Assembly: GCA_036426205.1 (NCBI GenBank)
Contig: CM071569.1
Location: forward strand, 285,686,715-285,750,714
Length of the DNA: 64,000 nt
Direction of reading: 5' to 3'
Origin: Ascaphus truei
Lineage: Eukaryota; Chordata; Amphibia; Anura; Ascaphidae
This document shows positions 11,036 to 21,600 of this stretch, in pieces. Every line of letters starts with the position of its first letter. Within the stretch, counting starts at the first letter, position 1. Made by a program: the position numbers and the translations under genes. The notes under the pieces were generated by a model that saw nothing but the letters and a program-made list of their open reading frames with translations, was not told where the DNA came from and searched no databases.

Positions 11036-11277
11036 CTATCATACCCTATATACATGCTCCCCAAGCTATCAGACCCTATATACATGCTCCCCAAGCTATC
11101 AGACTATATACATGCTCCCCAAGCTATCAGACCCTATATACATGCTCCCCAGGCTATCAGACCCTATATACATGCTCCCCAGGCTATCAGACCCTATATA
11201 CATGCTCCCCAAGCTATCAGACCCTATATACATGCTCCCCAGGCTATCAGATCCTAAATACATGCTCCCTAAGCTAT
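11036..11277. repeat. Minisatellite, about 30-bp unit, eight copies
   Basis: Tandem copies of a 30-base unit built on GCTATCAGACCC, TATATACATGCTCCCC. Because 30 is a multiple of three it opens repetitive reading frames on both strands; these are not genes. It lies just past the truncated end of Gypsy element 2. Confidence 0.95.
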
Positions 11278-11504
11278 CCCCATGGTCTGATTTTTCTTGT
11301 AACATCGGAAGAAACTTTCCAAAGTTTTGTGTCCAAGTCCAGCAGCTGCAATTCCAGGAGACCACAAACTCTTTCCAGCGTAACAAGAAGTACATCCCAT
11401 CTTCAGGAATTCCTTTGTGCTGGGTTTGCAGCTAAGAAGCTGCAGTTACACTGAATGAAACCAGGGAATTGCTGGTCTTCGGCTAGGCGCTCCGCATGAG
11501 CACA

Positions 11505-12100
11505 TCAAGTGGAAATTCTTTGCATTTCTCCGGGGAAAAGCTTCGTCCACCCCTTTCGTCCACAGAACAACAGCCCATAGTCATCGGATGGAGAGGAGGG
11601 CTGGGCTGGGTCGGCTTGAACCAATTGCAGCTGTAGGCTGGACATGGGAAGTTCTTTAGTCTCGTGTAGATAGGCCCGGATGACCGCTTGTACAATATCG
11701 GCATTGGAACCAAGTATTATAGGGTACTTGGGGGTGTCTCGGGGTTCCGGACACACCAAGGCGTCCACCTTCATGGGGTGAGATTTATCCGTGTTGAGCT
11801 GTTGTATTTCCAGATACACTGTCACTAACCCATCGATGGGGTAGTCATCGTTGCTTAGTCCACGTACCTTGATGTGGTCAGCTGGCCGCAGCGGACGCTT
11901 TTGAAGATAACGATCATAGACCCTCGGTATATGATGGTGACTTGGGATCCTGTGTCTAGGAGTGCAGAGGAGTAGATTCCATCCACTAGGACCCGGATCA
12001 ACGCTACCGGTCCCACTCGACTACCATCTTCTACTGGCTCGGTACCTCCGGGAGGGGCCCCGTCTTGGTCAGTATCCGTCGCATACACCCCGCAGGCCAT
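11505..12100 (-). pseudogene. Gypsy element 2 protease region
   Basis: The frame at 12100-11855 contains VGPVALIRVLVDG and the retropepsin active site LLDTGSQVTIIYRGS. A frame change near 11850 leads to the 11825-11505 frame, which matches the linker seen in element 1 (SSLQLQLVQ). Downstream pol is deleted. Confidence 0.8.
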
Positions 12101-12154
12101 AGCCTGGGACGGGAACTTCTGAGGTGAGGGACTCCGGTGTCGAGAAGTGCCCAG

Positions 12155-13429
12155 TCAGCAATCGTAGGATAGATGCCCCCACTTCCCGCACTTGTAACAT
12201 GACATATCCCTGGGGTTAGCCCGGCGATCGGGCGGAGGGGACGACCGTCCCGCGAAAGGCGGTTTCTCAGAGCCCGACTGGTCTGGTGGTTCCTCCTTCT
12301 TGTCCGTACTTCCTTTGAGTTTAGCGCTACCGCTAGCTTTCACCCTCGGGGGTGAGTGCAGCATTAGATGTGTCTCATGTTTCACCTGTTGCAGTAGTTG
12401 GATGAACGAAGGGGGAGGGGGCCCGGGTGAGGTGATCACGAATCATGCTAGCTATTGGGTGAGAAGGACTGGATCCGCGGAGATATTGCTTACGGAGATA
12501 CTCATTCATCTGGGAGGGTAGTACATATTTATAATGCAACAGCGGCCCGAGAGATATTTGCACGCGGTGTATATAGGCTGACAGTTCTTCCCCCTCCTTC
12601 TGGTTTATGGCATAGTACTTGACCCACAATGCCCCGTCATCCTCTTTCGCGCTATAGGCTTCGGCCAGGAACTCTATCATCGAGCGAGAGGTTAGCTCGG
12701 GGTACTGTTCGCGGTGTATACTGATCAGAGTGGCCGCTGGGGGCCGCAGGCACTCCATGAGTCTCTGTCTTTTTACTACGTCGGTGCACGACCACTCGCG
12801 TGTGCTCTTTCCACGTCTCTACCCCATCTTCCCCGGTAGGCACAGGGAGGGTCCCCGAGAAGGCTTTTAGCTCCCGGTAATTCTGGGCGTGGGTGACTAA
12901 GGTAAGCGCTTCGACTAGCGGCGGCAAACTGGGGGGACTAGATAACTGGTCTAGCTTGTTATTTAGTTTCTGCAGCATATTACTACTCATTCCCGCCTCC
13001 ACGGAGGCGCTTGATCCGGGATCACTGGACACGGACCTACAGCTACTGACATCACTCGAGGCATAGCGAAGCAAAGGGAGGGTGGGGTCGTCCTCATCCA
13101 ACGGACGTACTAGGTGTTCTCGGAGGGGGTAGACAAAAGGACTACCGCAGGGGGGGGATCAGGCAAGGCCAGAGATTGCGGAACGGCTGGTTCGAGCACT
13201 AACATGTTACACCGACAGTCCACAAGCAAGGTATTCCACTTGGAGTCATGATCGGCCAGTACATCTACCAGGCGGGCTTTGGCAAAAACCCGGAATGTTG
13301 TCGCAAGGCCGTCTGTAAAGTCTCTAAGGGTAAGGCTATCGGCACTCGAGCCAGCGCTACGGCGCGACAGGTAGGCGTGCGTACTTGACGGGCCCAGTCC
13401 CGTATCTCGTGACGGGTGGGCAAAGCCAT
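12155..13429 (-). pseudogene. gag: Gypsy element 2 gag (PNMA-like)
   Basis: Starts at Met 13429 (MALPTRHEIRDWARQVRTP). Pieces in different frames follow: an N-terminal RRM-like part (to about 13110), an acidic linker and capsid start (13101-12652; LKAFSGTLPVPTGEDGVETW), the capsid core (12758-12375; ECLRPPAATLISIHREQYP, then AINQKEGEELSAYIHRVQ) and nucleocapsid (12439-12155) with CYKCGKWGHLSYDC, a perfect C-x2-C-x4-H-x4-C knuckle. The layout matches the PNMA/ZCCHC family of domesticated gags. At least three frame changes separate the pieces. This is an element, not a domesticated gene: LTR end, primer site and protease are still attached. Confidence 0.83.
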
Positions 13430-13653
13430 GGTGAGAACAATTTAGGGTCGAGGGGCACCCCAGGTCAAAGATCTCAGCAGCGCCTCCAAATGTAGCCCTG
13501 CTTCCTATCACTAGCAAGCCGCTACTCTGTGTTGTATTACCTGCCGACTCACAGGGCCAAAGTCTCTGCCACGGAGAGCCTGGGTTGCGCGCAATACTTA
13601 TAATGGGTGCAAGGCCTCCACCTGCGACAGCTCCTGCAAAAGGGGGAGTGGGT

Positions 13654-13950
13654 CTTCGCAGGACGTAGATGAGTATGCTGCAGGACGCAGTGTGTCAGGG
13701 CACAGCCAAAGATGATCAGGATAACAGCTTGTGGTTAAAAGGTAATCTTTATTCGAACATCATGGTGCAGACAGGATAATGGAGGGTAGCTCTTACGCGT
13801 TTCACGCCTAGCTGGCGCTTCGTCAGAGAGTGAGAAAGTTATGCTGGGACCCCCCTGATATAGTGCTACTAATTCCGGTTCAAATCACTCACAGCCGCGG
13901 CTCCGTTGGCCGGAAATGACGAAACCGGAAGTTGAACTTCGCAGGACGTA
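13654..13950 (-). mobile_element. Short Penelope-like 3'-end insertion with 14-bp target duplication
   Basis: A 269-base insert (13668-13936) is bounded by direct copies of CTTCGCAGGACGTA (13654-13667 and 13937-13950) in the Gypsy leader. On the minus strand it holds a hammerhead-like core (13790-13830) and then AATAAAGATTACCTTTTAA, closely like the AATAAAGATTATGTTTTAA at the end of the large Penelope-like element (about 47745). I read it as a 5'-truncated Penelope copy, or a non-autonomous derivative. Confidence 0.65.
13790..13830 (-). ncRNA. Hammerhead-ribozyme-like core, canonical conserved bases
   Basis: Minus strand, 5' to 3': stem I strand CUCU; core CUGACGA (complement of 13820-13826); stem II CGCC/GGCG with loop AGCUA and one bulge; GAAA; a very short stem III (A-U and C-G around GC); GUA cleavage triplet; then AGAG pairing with CUCU. 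All invariant positions of the catalytic core are present. Stem I is short and stem III minimal, as known for hammerheads of Penelope-like elements, so activity as a monomer is doubtful. Confidence 0.55.
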
Positions 13951-15640
13951 TATGCAAGAATTACACTTACACAGCCAAGTTATATAACCAATCTCTTTTA
14001 CTTGCTGACCAAACTCATAATACAATACACGCGATAACATTCAAACATAGATATACTTGTTAGGGAGTGTGCCACGGCAGATGCCAACACTATCTTGCGT
14101 CACGGCGGATGCCCCACAACATGCGCCACGGCGGACGCCAACAACACTTCCCACTCCCAACACCGGGTGATCCCACCCCGTGTCCAATGCTTACGGATTA
14201 ATCCTCCCACTCACAGCCGGCCCTATGTGTGTGTATGGGTGACTGTGCAGCCACTGTGTCTTGGGTGAATGACTGGTACAGTTGGTGCACTTGATGAAAT
14301 ACCTGCCGAGCACTCAAGTGCTCGGGACTACCACGATCTTCACAAAGGGTCTTGGTACGTCGACACCGATCTGTCTCTCTCTCTCTAGGGTCCGGGGCGA
14401 TCCCACCCGGACTCCGGCAACACAACGGGGGTCTGAGCCCAGACCTCCCGTTCGAAAGTAAAGTCCCGGTCAAGGATTACAAATACTAGGGGAACTGGAA
14501 CCTGACTAAGGCGATCCCTGGCTCAGCATGTCTCTAAGGGGAATCAGGGCTAACTGGGCCTGGGGCACGCGGCCTGCGCCGGGGCGGGTCAACCTCTCCT
14601 CACAGCCTCTCCGTCTCCTCTCCTCTCCAACCAGCTCTAGCGCCACGTGCGCGCAACCACTGCCTATATCTCCGGTACCTCCTCCTCTCATTGTCTAGCC
14701 TCTCGCACCTGACCCTCCCCGCAGGGCTGCTGGGTCAAGGGACTGCTTACTCCCACCAAATGCACTCTCCTCCTTCCCGGGCTTTAGGTAACTACTGTTT
14801 GCAAGCGCAACCTCCCGCTCTTTTGGGGTGAATCAGGGGCCACGGCTACAACTGCTTGAGCAATATGCTCACAAGCCAAAAGGGCTAAAAACTGAGAAAT
14901 AACATGTTCCTCACACGATCCAGGGTAAAGTAACCTATGGATGCTGTCAGAATAGATAGGTTCCGTCACGGTGCATGTATAGTATAGTAACCTATGGATG
15001 CTGTCAGAATATATAGGTTCCGTCACGGTGCATGTATAGTATAGTAATCAAATAAATACTGCTCAGATCATTGAATTCCCGTGGTAACTGAGTATAAGGT
15101 AATAGCTATGGCTGGTTCTGTATTGGCAGAAGATGTCACTGTACTTATAAATATATATCACGAATGCCCTGAATCATAGAAATAATGGATTCTTTGGTAC
15201 ATTGATACAGCAGCATATGCTCATGTAGCTGGTAAGTATAGGGCGTTCAGGGTATGCCGGGGGGTATCGGTGACGTGTCGGTTGTGACAGGCCAGAGGGC
15301 ATAACCCGACGCTCTCCTTGAGAGAGACCTAAAGTATACTGCAGCCCTGTAACCCAGCCAGAGACAGAGTCGTGCTAATGGCTTAGGGCACATATCGGAC
15401 GTGCACGATTGTTGCGTGCGTTGTGCTAGGCGGTGTGCAGCGGTGGTCTGGTAACAACTACTACAGTGCAGTGTCTTGGTGGCAGTTGTTCACAGGTGAT
15501 TTGAATCACAATGTGTGAATGTTGAAAGTGCCAAACCAATGTTACTGAAATCACCTGCGCTAAATCACACAGATTCCTGGTGACACCCGCTCTGATTTTC
15601 CTTTTGCCACTGGTCATAACGGGCTCCTTCCCCCATCACC
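13951..15640. other. Gypsy element 2 LTR-like sequence and unassigned DNA
   Basis: 13951-14700 shares short blocks with the 9.15-10 kb region and is probably the 5' LTR of element 2. The rest is not recognised apart from a 57-bp tandem pair. No convincing ORF. Confidence 0.45.
14929..15043. repeat. 57-bp unit present twice in tandem
   Basis: AGTAACCTATGGATGCTGTC begins copies at 14929 and 14986; the copies differ by one base or so (AGATAGG against TATAGG). Confidence 0.9.
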
Positions 15641-15984
15641 GTGCGCCTGCTCTCCATTGTCACCTGCACTCTTGAATCCCGTCCTTTCACACTACTGCCA
15701 CCTTACCTGTGCGAACCCCCTCAACCTCAGTAATATCGGCACCTCTCCCCACCTGCCACTGCCCTCTCACCTTATTACATTCCCTCCCCTCACTGCCCCT
15801 TACTCTTGGGTGCACCTCTACCCACATGTAGTATCCAGGAACCTCTACCTCACACCACTTGCACTCGTCCGCCATGAATCCACTCTCATCCCTCACTGCT
15901 CCTTACCTGTGAGGACCGCCTCATCCCCCAGTATATCCCAGGCACCTTCTCTCACCACCTGCACTGCTCTCTCACCTTAATACC

Positions 15985-16804
15985 TCTCCCCTCACTGCAT
16001 CTTACCTGTGGGACCCCTCTCCCCCAGTATATCCCAGGCACCTTCTCCCCCACCTGTACTGCTCTCTGAACTTAATCCCTCTCCAATCACTGACCCTTAC
16101 CTGTGGGACCCCCTCACCCTCAGTATATCCCAGGCACCTTCTCCCCACCTGTACTGCTTTCTCACCTTAATCCCTCTCCCCTCACTGCCCCTTACCTGTG
16201 GGACCCCCTCACCCTCAGTATATCCCAGGCACCTTCTCACCCCACCTGCACTGCTCTCTCACCTTAATCCCTCTCCCCTCACTGCCCCTTACCTGTGGGA
16301 CCCCCTCACCCTCAGTATATCCCAGGGACCTTCTCTCCCCACATGTACTGCTCTCTCACCTTAATCCCTCTCCCCTTACTGCCCCTTACCTGTGGGACCC
16401 CCTCACCCTCAGTATATCCCAGGCACCTTCTATCCCCACCTGCACTGCTCTCTCACCTTAATCCCTCTCCCCTTATGGCCCTTTAACTGTGGGACCCCCT
16501 CACCCTCAGTATATCCCAGGCACCTTGTCTCCACCTGCACTGCTCTCTCACCTTAATCCCTCTCCCCTCACTGCCCCTTACCTGTGGGACCTCCTCACCC
16601 CCAGTACTGTATATCCCAGTAACTTCTCCCCGCACCTACACTGCTCTCTCACCTTAATCCCTCTCCCCTCACTACCTCTTACCTGTGGGACCCCCTCACC
16701 CTCAGTATATCCCAGGCACCTTCTCCCCCCACCTGCACTGCTCTCTCACCTTAATCTCTCTCCCCTCACTGCCCCTTACCAGTGGGACCTCCTCACCCCC
16801 AGTA
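15985..16804. repeat. Satellite with about 97-bp unit, truncated by the assembly gap
   Basis: Pyrimidine-rich unit containing TACCTGTGGGACCCCCTCAC, then CAGTATATCCCAGG and CACTGCTCTCTCACC. Copies start near 16098, 16194, 16291, 16388, 16485 and onward, with a degenerate lead-in from about 15660. The array runs into the N gap, so true length is unknown. Reading frames across it are repeat artefacts. Confidence 0.95.
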
Positions 16805-16927
16805 NNNNNNNNNNNNNNNNNNNNNNNNNNNNNNNNNNNNNNNNNNNNNNNNNNNNNNNNNNNNNNNNNNNNNNNNNNNNNNNNNNNNNNNNNNNNNNNN
16901 NNNNNNNNNNNNNNNNNNNNNNNNNNN
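16805..16927. other. Assembly gap (123 N)
   Basis: Run of N. It sits at the end of the 97-bp satellite, so the gap is probably collapsed satellite and its size may be arbitrary. Confidence 1.
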
Positions 16928-17973
16928 TTACCCCCCCTCCCCCGGAGGCCGCCTGTCCGCGAGCCTCCATCCAGAGCACAAGAAAAGAAAAGCGGCCCGA
17001 TGGTAAGCACAGGAACGGACGGGCGCACACAGCGGGAGCAGGCACGGCGGGGAGGAGAGACATTGAGACAGGGGAGTGGAGGGCGGGTAGAAGCCCGCGA
17101 GTAAGAAAGAAGAACGTCGGGAGGGGATATAAGGGGGGAGGAGGAGGGAAAAAGCAAAATCACACACTACAGAACCAGCAAACACAACACACACTAACAC
17201 ACACACAAACACACACAACCACCACACACACACAACACACACACAACACACACCACACACATCACACACACCACACAACACACAACACACAACGAACGCA
17301 GGCAATAATAACAGGCAGGCACTCGAACTAGACACACACAAGCACAGGAGGCACTCAAGCTGCTTCCCTCCACATCTTCCTCACGCTACCAAGACCCCCT
17401 CCTCCCGAGGCCTCACTCCTCAATGGTCACAGCCACACCACTTGACAGTCCGACGTTGGGATTACAATCTTGCAATCCCTAGCGGATGAAGCGCAAGGTG
17501 TAGAGTGAGCGTGAGCACAGGGGGGACCAGGACCAGGCTCGGGAGATTCCCCTGCTGGTGGGGGAAATACTCTCGTGTGGCCGCCCGCGCCGCTGTGCAC
17601 AGCAGGTCCCAGGCCTAGGGCCTCGCTGCCTCAGACTGCGCACCCGCACTGCAGACAGGCGGCGCGTGGTTTGAGAAGAGGGCTCTCTGTGCTGTCCCCC
17701 CTTCCCCCCTCCCCCGTCGGCCCCCCCCACCACACACAAACATACATGCAAACACACTTCCCCCCCCTGCCTTTTGGAGGTGGGCAAAAGCTGCATATAA
17801 TCAGACACGCGGCGCTGATTGGCTCACAAGCGCACCACGTGACGTCGTCAAGCGGATCGTTAAGCGGAGGGGGCGTGGTTTAAGCGGAGGGACCTGCTAC
17901 CCCCCCTCCCCCGGAGGCCGCCTGTCCGCGAGCCCTCCCTCCAGCGCCCAAGCAAGAAAAGCGGACCGCTGGT
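16928..17973. repeat. Direct repeat pair of about 76 bp bracketing about 0.9 kb
   Basis: The stretch after the gap (16928-17003) beginning TACCCCCCCTCCCCCGGAGG recurs at 17898-17973 with a few changes. Each copy ends before GGTAA, a possible splice donor (GGTAAGCAC and GGTAATCAA). Between them lie purine-rich DNA, a CA-rich tract and a CpG-rich patch. Confidence 0.75.
17161..17300. repeat. CA-rich low-complexity tract
   Basis: Irregular ACACAC/CACAAC sequence over about 140 bases. No gene. Confidence 0.95.
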
Positions 17974-17990
17974 AATCAACCGAGGACTTC
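17500..17990. promoter_or_regulatory. CpG-rich promoter-like patch
   Basis: CpG-rich DNA with an inverted CCAAT box (ATTGG, 17818-17822), an E-box CACGTG (17836-17841) overlapping a CRE-like TGACGTCG (17840-17847), and a GC-box-like GGGGGCGTGG (17869-17878), all within 60 bases. This spacing is typical of vertebrate CpG-island promoters. No adjoining exon with recognisable coding sequence was found, so direction and target are open; a retroelement promoter is an alternative. Confidence 0.4.
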
Positions 17991-18096
17991 CTCTCCCCCA
18001 TCTTTACTCATTCACTGCTGTAGATAACAGAGACCTTTTATTCTGTCTGTATTACGCACCTCTAATAATAAACGTGTATTTGAAACGGGGGGAAAC

Positions 18097-18102
<6 letters not shown>

Positions 18103-18138
<36 letters not shown>
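18103..18138. repeat. (CA)n microsatellite
   Basis: About 36 bases of uninterrupted ACAC repeat. Confidence 0.98.
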
Positions 18139-18140
<2 letters not shown>

Positions 18141-18161
18141 ATGTGTACGGTAATCCTGCCC

Positions 18162-18383
18162 AGCTTGAACATTGCAAAGCCAGTCAAACCCCTCACAGAC
18201 AGCCGTTTTGACCTTTTCGGTCTCATCAATGTGAGGTTGGTTGTACTGGCTTTGCATCTAATCCCATGCTGTGCTTAAAAGCTGTGTAAACAAAGCCAGT
18301 CAAACCCCTCACAGACAGCCGTTTTGACCTTTTCGGTCTCATCAATGTGAGGTTGGTTGTACTGGCTTTGCAATGTTCAAGCA
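18162..18383 (-). ncRNA. Tandem pair of hammerhead-like hairpins inside a larger inverted repeat
   Basis: Two identical 82-base units (18175-18256 and 18291-18372, period 116). Minus-strand fold: outer stem I GCAAAGCCAGT with ACTGGCTTTGC, internal loop, inner stem I CCTCACA with TGTGAGG; core UUGAUGA; stem II GACC/GGUC; AAAA; short stem III (A-U, C-G around GGCU); GUC triplet directly before stem I. This is the type I hammerhead layout. Two invariant bases differ (C3 to U, G12 to A), so self-cleavage is not expected. Outer arms GCTTGAACATTGC and GCAATGTTCAAGC enclose both copies. Confidence 0.6.
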
Positions 18384-18384
18384 A

Positions 18385-18630
18385 TCTAAGGCTGTCTCAC
18401 ACTTTAATCTGGTCTGTAACTGTTTCATAAGCTCATAATATATATTTTCTTTAACTGTGCATGCAATGTCTTGTATATAAATGTATACCTTGTTCATTTA
18501 TGTAACTGTATTTGTAACCATGTATTATTTGTTTTACTCTGTGCCCAGGACATACTTGAAAACGAGAGGTAACTCTCAATGTATTACTTCCTGGTAAAAT
18601 ATTTTATAAATAAATAAATAAATAATATTT
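18385..18630 (+). repeat. Dispersed non-LTR element tail
   Basis: Ends with TCAATGTATTACTTCCTGG, then an AT-rich stretch ending AAATAAATAAATAA. The same sequence on the minus strand is at 62625-62850 (inverse of GTTACCAGGAAGTAATACATT). Two copies with a shared AT-rich 3' end fit a LINE or SINE tail. Confidence 0.7.
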
Positions 18631-18639
18631 GCCTTGGAA

Positions 18640-19190
18640 TACCCGTGTGCTCTTTCAGGGACATTTTCTTGCTGTTTTCAACTATTTTTATATATAAATA
18701 TAAAAAAAGCAAAATGAAAAGCAGAGTTTCTGCCTAAACAAAGTAACGACTATGAAACAAATTCCTTTTAGAATTAAAAAACATTAAAAAAAGTGATACA
18801 AAGTATGAAATTGTTCTTTTCTTGTGTACAACGTGTTAAAGGCAAGTAAAGCTAAAATGTAACGTTATCAAATAAATGTTGCTAATTTGTAACAGCATAT
18901 ATGTTACATGCTGATTTAAAAAAATATTATTTGTGTAGGTGGAATCTGAGAACAGAGACGCGCAGCTATCTCTATAGATTCGTCCGCTGAATTACCCAGA
19001 AGCCTCCATGTTTCAGATGGATAATATCGGCTCTTTTACTCCCAGGGTCCCCAGGAATGAGGAGGGGGCAGATTAAAATAAAGAATGGATCATTTCATTG
19101 AATTGCCCTAGTGTAGAACTGAACTGGTTCCCTGGTTTGTATATAACATTTCCTGCAGCAAACTTATATCTCTTATATTCTTATTATTTT
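18640..19190. other. AT-rich unassigned DNA
   Basis: No ORF, repeat unit or RNA gene recognised. Confidence 0.6.
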
Positions 19191-19194
19191 AATG

Positions 19195-20870
19195 TGTGTG
19201 TAGTGACAGAGATTTGGGTATAGGATGGGGCAGTGTGTGTAGTGACAGAGTGTTGGGTACAGGATGGGAGAGTGTGTGTAGGGGTAGAGGGTTGGGTACA
19301 GGATGTGTAATTGTGTGTATGGGTAGAGGGATGGGTACAGGATGGGGCAGTGTGTAGTGGCAGAGGGTTTGGTACAGGATGGGACAGTGTGTGTAGGGGC
19401 AGAGTGTTGGGTACAGGATTGGGCAGTGTGTAGGGGCAGATGGTTGGGTACAGGATGGGGCAGTGTGTGTAGGTGCAGAGGATTAGGTACAGGATGGGGC
19501 AGTTAATGTAGTGACAGAGATTTGAGTACAGGATGGGGCAGTGTGTGTATGGGCAGAGGGTTGGGTACAGGATGTGTAATTGTGTGTAGGCGTAGAGGGT
19601 TGGGTACATGATTGGGCAGTGCGTGTATGGGCAGAGGGTTGGGTACAGGATGTGTAATTGTGTGTAAGGGCAGAGGGTTGGATACAGGATGGGGCTGTGT
19701 GTAGGTGCAGAGGGTTGGGCACAGGATGGGGCAGTGTGTAGGGGCAGAGGGTTGGGTACAGGATGGGGCAGTGTGTGTAGGGGCAGAGGGTTGAGTACAG
19801 AATGGGGCAGTGTGTGTATGGGTAGAGGGTTGGGTACAGGATGGGGCAGTGTGTAGGGGCAGAGGGTTTGGTACAGGATGGGGAAGTGTGTGTAGAGGCA
19901 GAGAGTTGGGTACAGGATGGGGAAGTGTTTGTAGAGGATGAGGGTTTGGTACTGGATCGAGCAGTGTATGTAGGGGCAAAGGATTAGGTAAATAATTGGG
20001 CAGCATATGTAGTGGCAGGGGATATGGTACAGGATGGGGCAGGCGTGATTGGGCAGAGGGTTGGGTAAAGGATGGAGCAGTTTGTGTAGGGGCAGAGGGT
20101 TGGGTAAAGGATGGGGCAGTTTGTGTAGGGGCAGAGGGTTGGGTACAATATGTGAAGTGTGGGTAGGGGCAGATGGTTGTGTACAGGATGGGGCAGTATG
20201 TGTAGGTGCAGAGCGTAAGGTATTGGATTGGGCGTGTGTTTATGGGCAGAGGTTTGGGTACAGGATGGGGCAGTTTGTGTAGGGGCAGAGGGTTGGGTAC
20301 AATATGTGAAGTGTGGGTAGGGGCAGATGGTTGTGTACAGGATGGGGCAGTATGTGTAGGTGCAGAGCGTAAGGTATTGGATTGGGCGTGTGTTTATGGG
20401 CAGAGGTTTTGGGTACAGATGGGGGCAGTGTGTGTAGGGGCAGAGGGTTGGGTACAATATGTGAAGTGTGGTAGGGCAATGGTTGTGTACAGGATGGGGC
20501 ATTGGTGTGTAGGTGCAGAGCGTAAGGTATTGGATTGGGCGTGTGTTTATGGGTTGAGGTTTGGGTACAGGATGGGGCAGTTTGTGTAGGGGCAGAGAGC
20601 TGGGTAAAGGATGGGACAGTTTGTGTAGGGGCAGAGGGTTTAGGGTAAAGGAGGGGGCAGTTTGTGTAGGGGCAGATGGTTGGGTACAATATCGGAAGTG
20701 TGGGTGGGGCAGAGGGTTGGGTACAGGATGGGGCAGTGTGTGTAGATGCAGAGAGTAAGGTATTGGATTGGGCGTGTGTATATGGGCAGAGGTTTGGGTA
20801 CAGGATGGGGCAGTCTGTGTAGTGGAAGAGAGTTGGGTACAAGATAGGGCAGTGTTTGTAGGAACAGAGG
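19195..20870. repeat. Large minisatellite, about 37-40 bp unit
   Basis: About 1.7 kb of degenerate tandem units built on GGGCAGAGGGTTGGGTACAG and GATGGGGCAGTGTGTGTA. Higher-order repeats occur: the block around GGAAGTGTGGGTAGGGG/GAGCGTAAGGTATTGGATTG recurs near 20150, 20290, 20450 and 20700. Long ORFs on both strands are artefacts of the repeat. Confidence 0.95.
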
Positions 20871-21045
20871 ATTTAGGGTAAGGGGCATTAGAATAAAGGG
20901 CATTTGGGTAAGGGGCATTAGAGTAAGGGGCATTAGGGTAAGGGGCTTTAGGGTAAGGGGCTTTAGGGTAAGGGGCTTTAGGGTACGGGGCTTTAGGGTA
21001 AGGGGCTTTAGAGTTCTGGGCTTTAGGGTAAAGAGCTTTAGGGTA
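20870..21045. repeat. Short tandem repeat with TTAGGG inside a 15-bp unit
   Basis: Units of GGGGCTTTAGGGTAA and variants (GGGGCATTAGAGTAA), about 11 copies, continuing directly from the preceding minisatellite. Confidence 0.9.
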
Positions 21046-21314
21046 GAAGCCCAATGTCTTCCTGATCGGCTATGTACTGTATATGCAGAGATCCAATAGA
21101 GGAGGCAATAATAGATGAATGTGTCCCCAGTGGATATACAGTGAGGGACCTTTGATAAGGCTCTCCTCTTACATGGATCTATGTTAGCGCCCACTTTTAT
21201 CAACATTTTTATCTCCATCACACGTTCAAATTGATAACCTATTTTAAACAATTACGATTAAAATGTAAGTATTAACTCTTTCATTACTCACTTCACTGGT
21301 ATTATTACTTACGG

Positions 21315-21600
21315 ACTGTCACGGTAGCTAGTAACAGTGTATAATATACACCAAAATATCTGGGGGGAATTGAACACGACTTAGATATAATAAATATAGT
21401 TTATTCCTTAAAAAAGGTGAACACACAAGATAGTACAAATAACAGACAGGAAATAACACTTACTTAGGGGTTGGGGTGATGAAGTAATCAGGTTACAGGA
21501 TTAGCAATGCATACAGCAATAGGGCATCACGAAAAGACACGAAGACACTGAGTATAGAGCTTACACTCGTTTATATGGAGTTTCCCACCTATACTCTGGC
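21315..21600 (+). repeat. LTR-type repeat starting TGTCACGGTAGC
   Basis: Plus-strand copy of the LTR start seen at 1-109 (minus) and 63077 (plus): TGTCACGGTAGC, CACCAAAATATCTGG, then TTTATTCCTTAAAAAAGGTG. The far end cannot be fixed; related sequence may continue to about 23200. Confidence 0.7.

Larger units (their letters stand above)
11500..13491 (-). mobile_element. Ty3/Gypsy element 2, gag and protease only
   Basis: The same family as element 1. From the LTR end at 13491 down: primer-binding site (TTTGGAGGCGCTGCTGAGAT at 13490-13471), gag from Met at 13429, CCHC knuckle near 12175-12215, protease to about 11500. RT, RNase H and integrase are absent; sequence below 11500 is unrelated and leads to a minisatellite. 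The protease active site is intact (LLDTGSQVT). This copy is useful for reading the breaks in element 1. Confidence 0.88.

Noticed and set aside
11036..11277. CRISPR-like array
   Set aside because: Copies are contiguous with no unique spacers, and this is a vertebrate genome.
10836..11435. 199-codon ORF with repeated Tyr-Met-Leu-Pro
   Set aside because: Created by a 30-bp minisatellite; no features outside it.
20870..21045. Interstitial telomere repeat because TTAGGG recurs
   Set aside because: TTAGGG is embedded in a 15-base unit (GGGGCTTTAGGGTAA) and never occurs in direct TTAGGGTTAGGG tandem form.
19984..21054. 356-codon minus-strand ORF, the longest in its region, and its neighbours
   Set aside because: Entirely within tandem minisatellites; composition follows the repeat in several frames.
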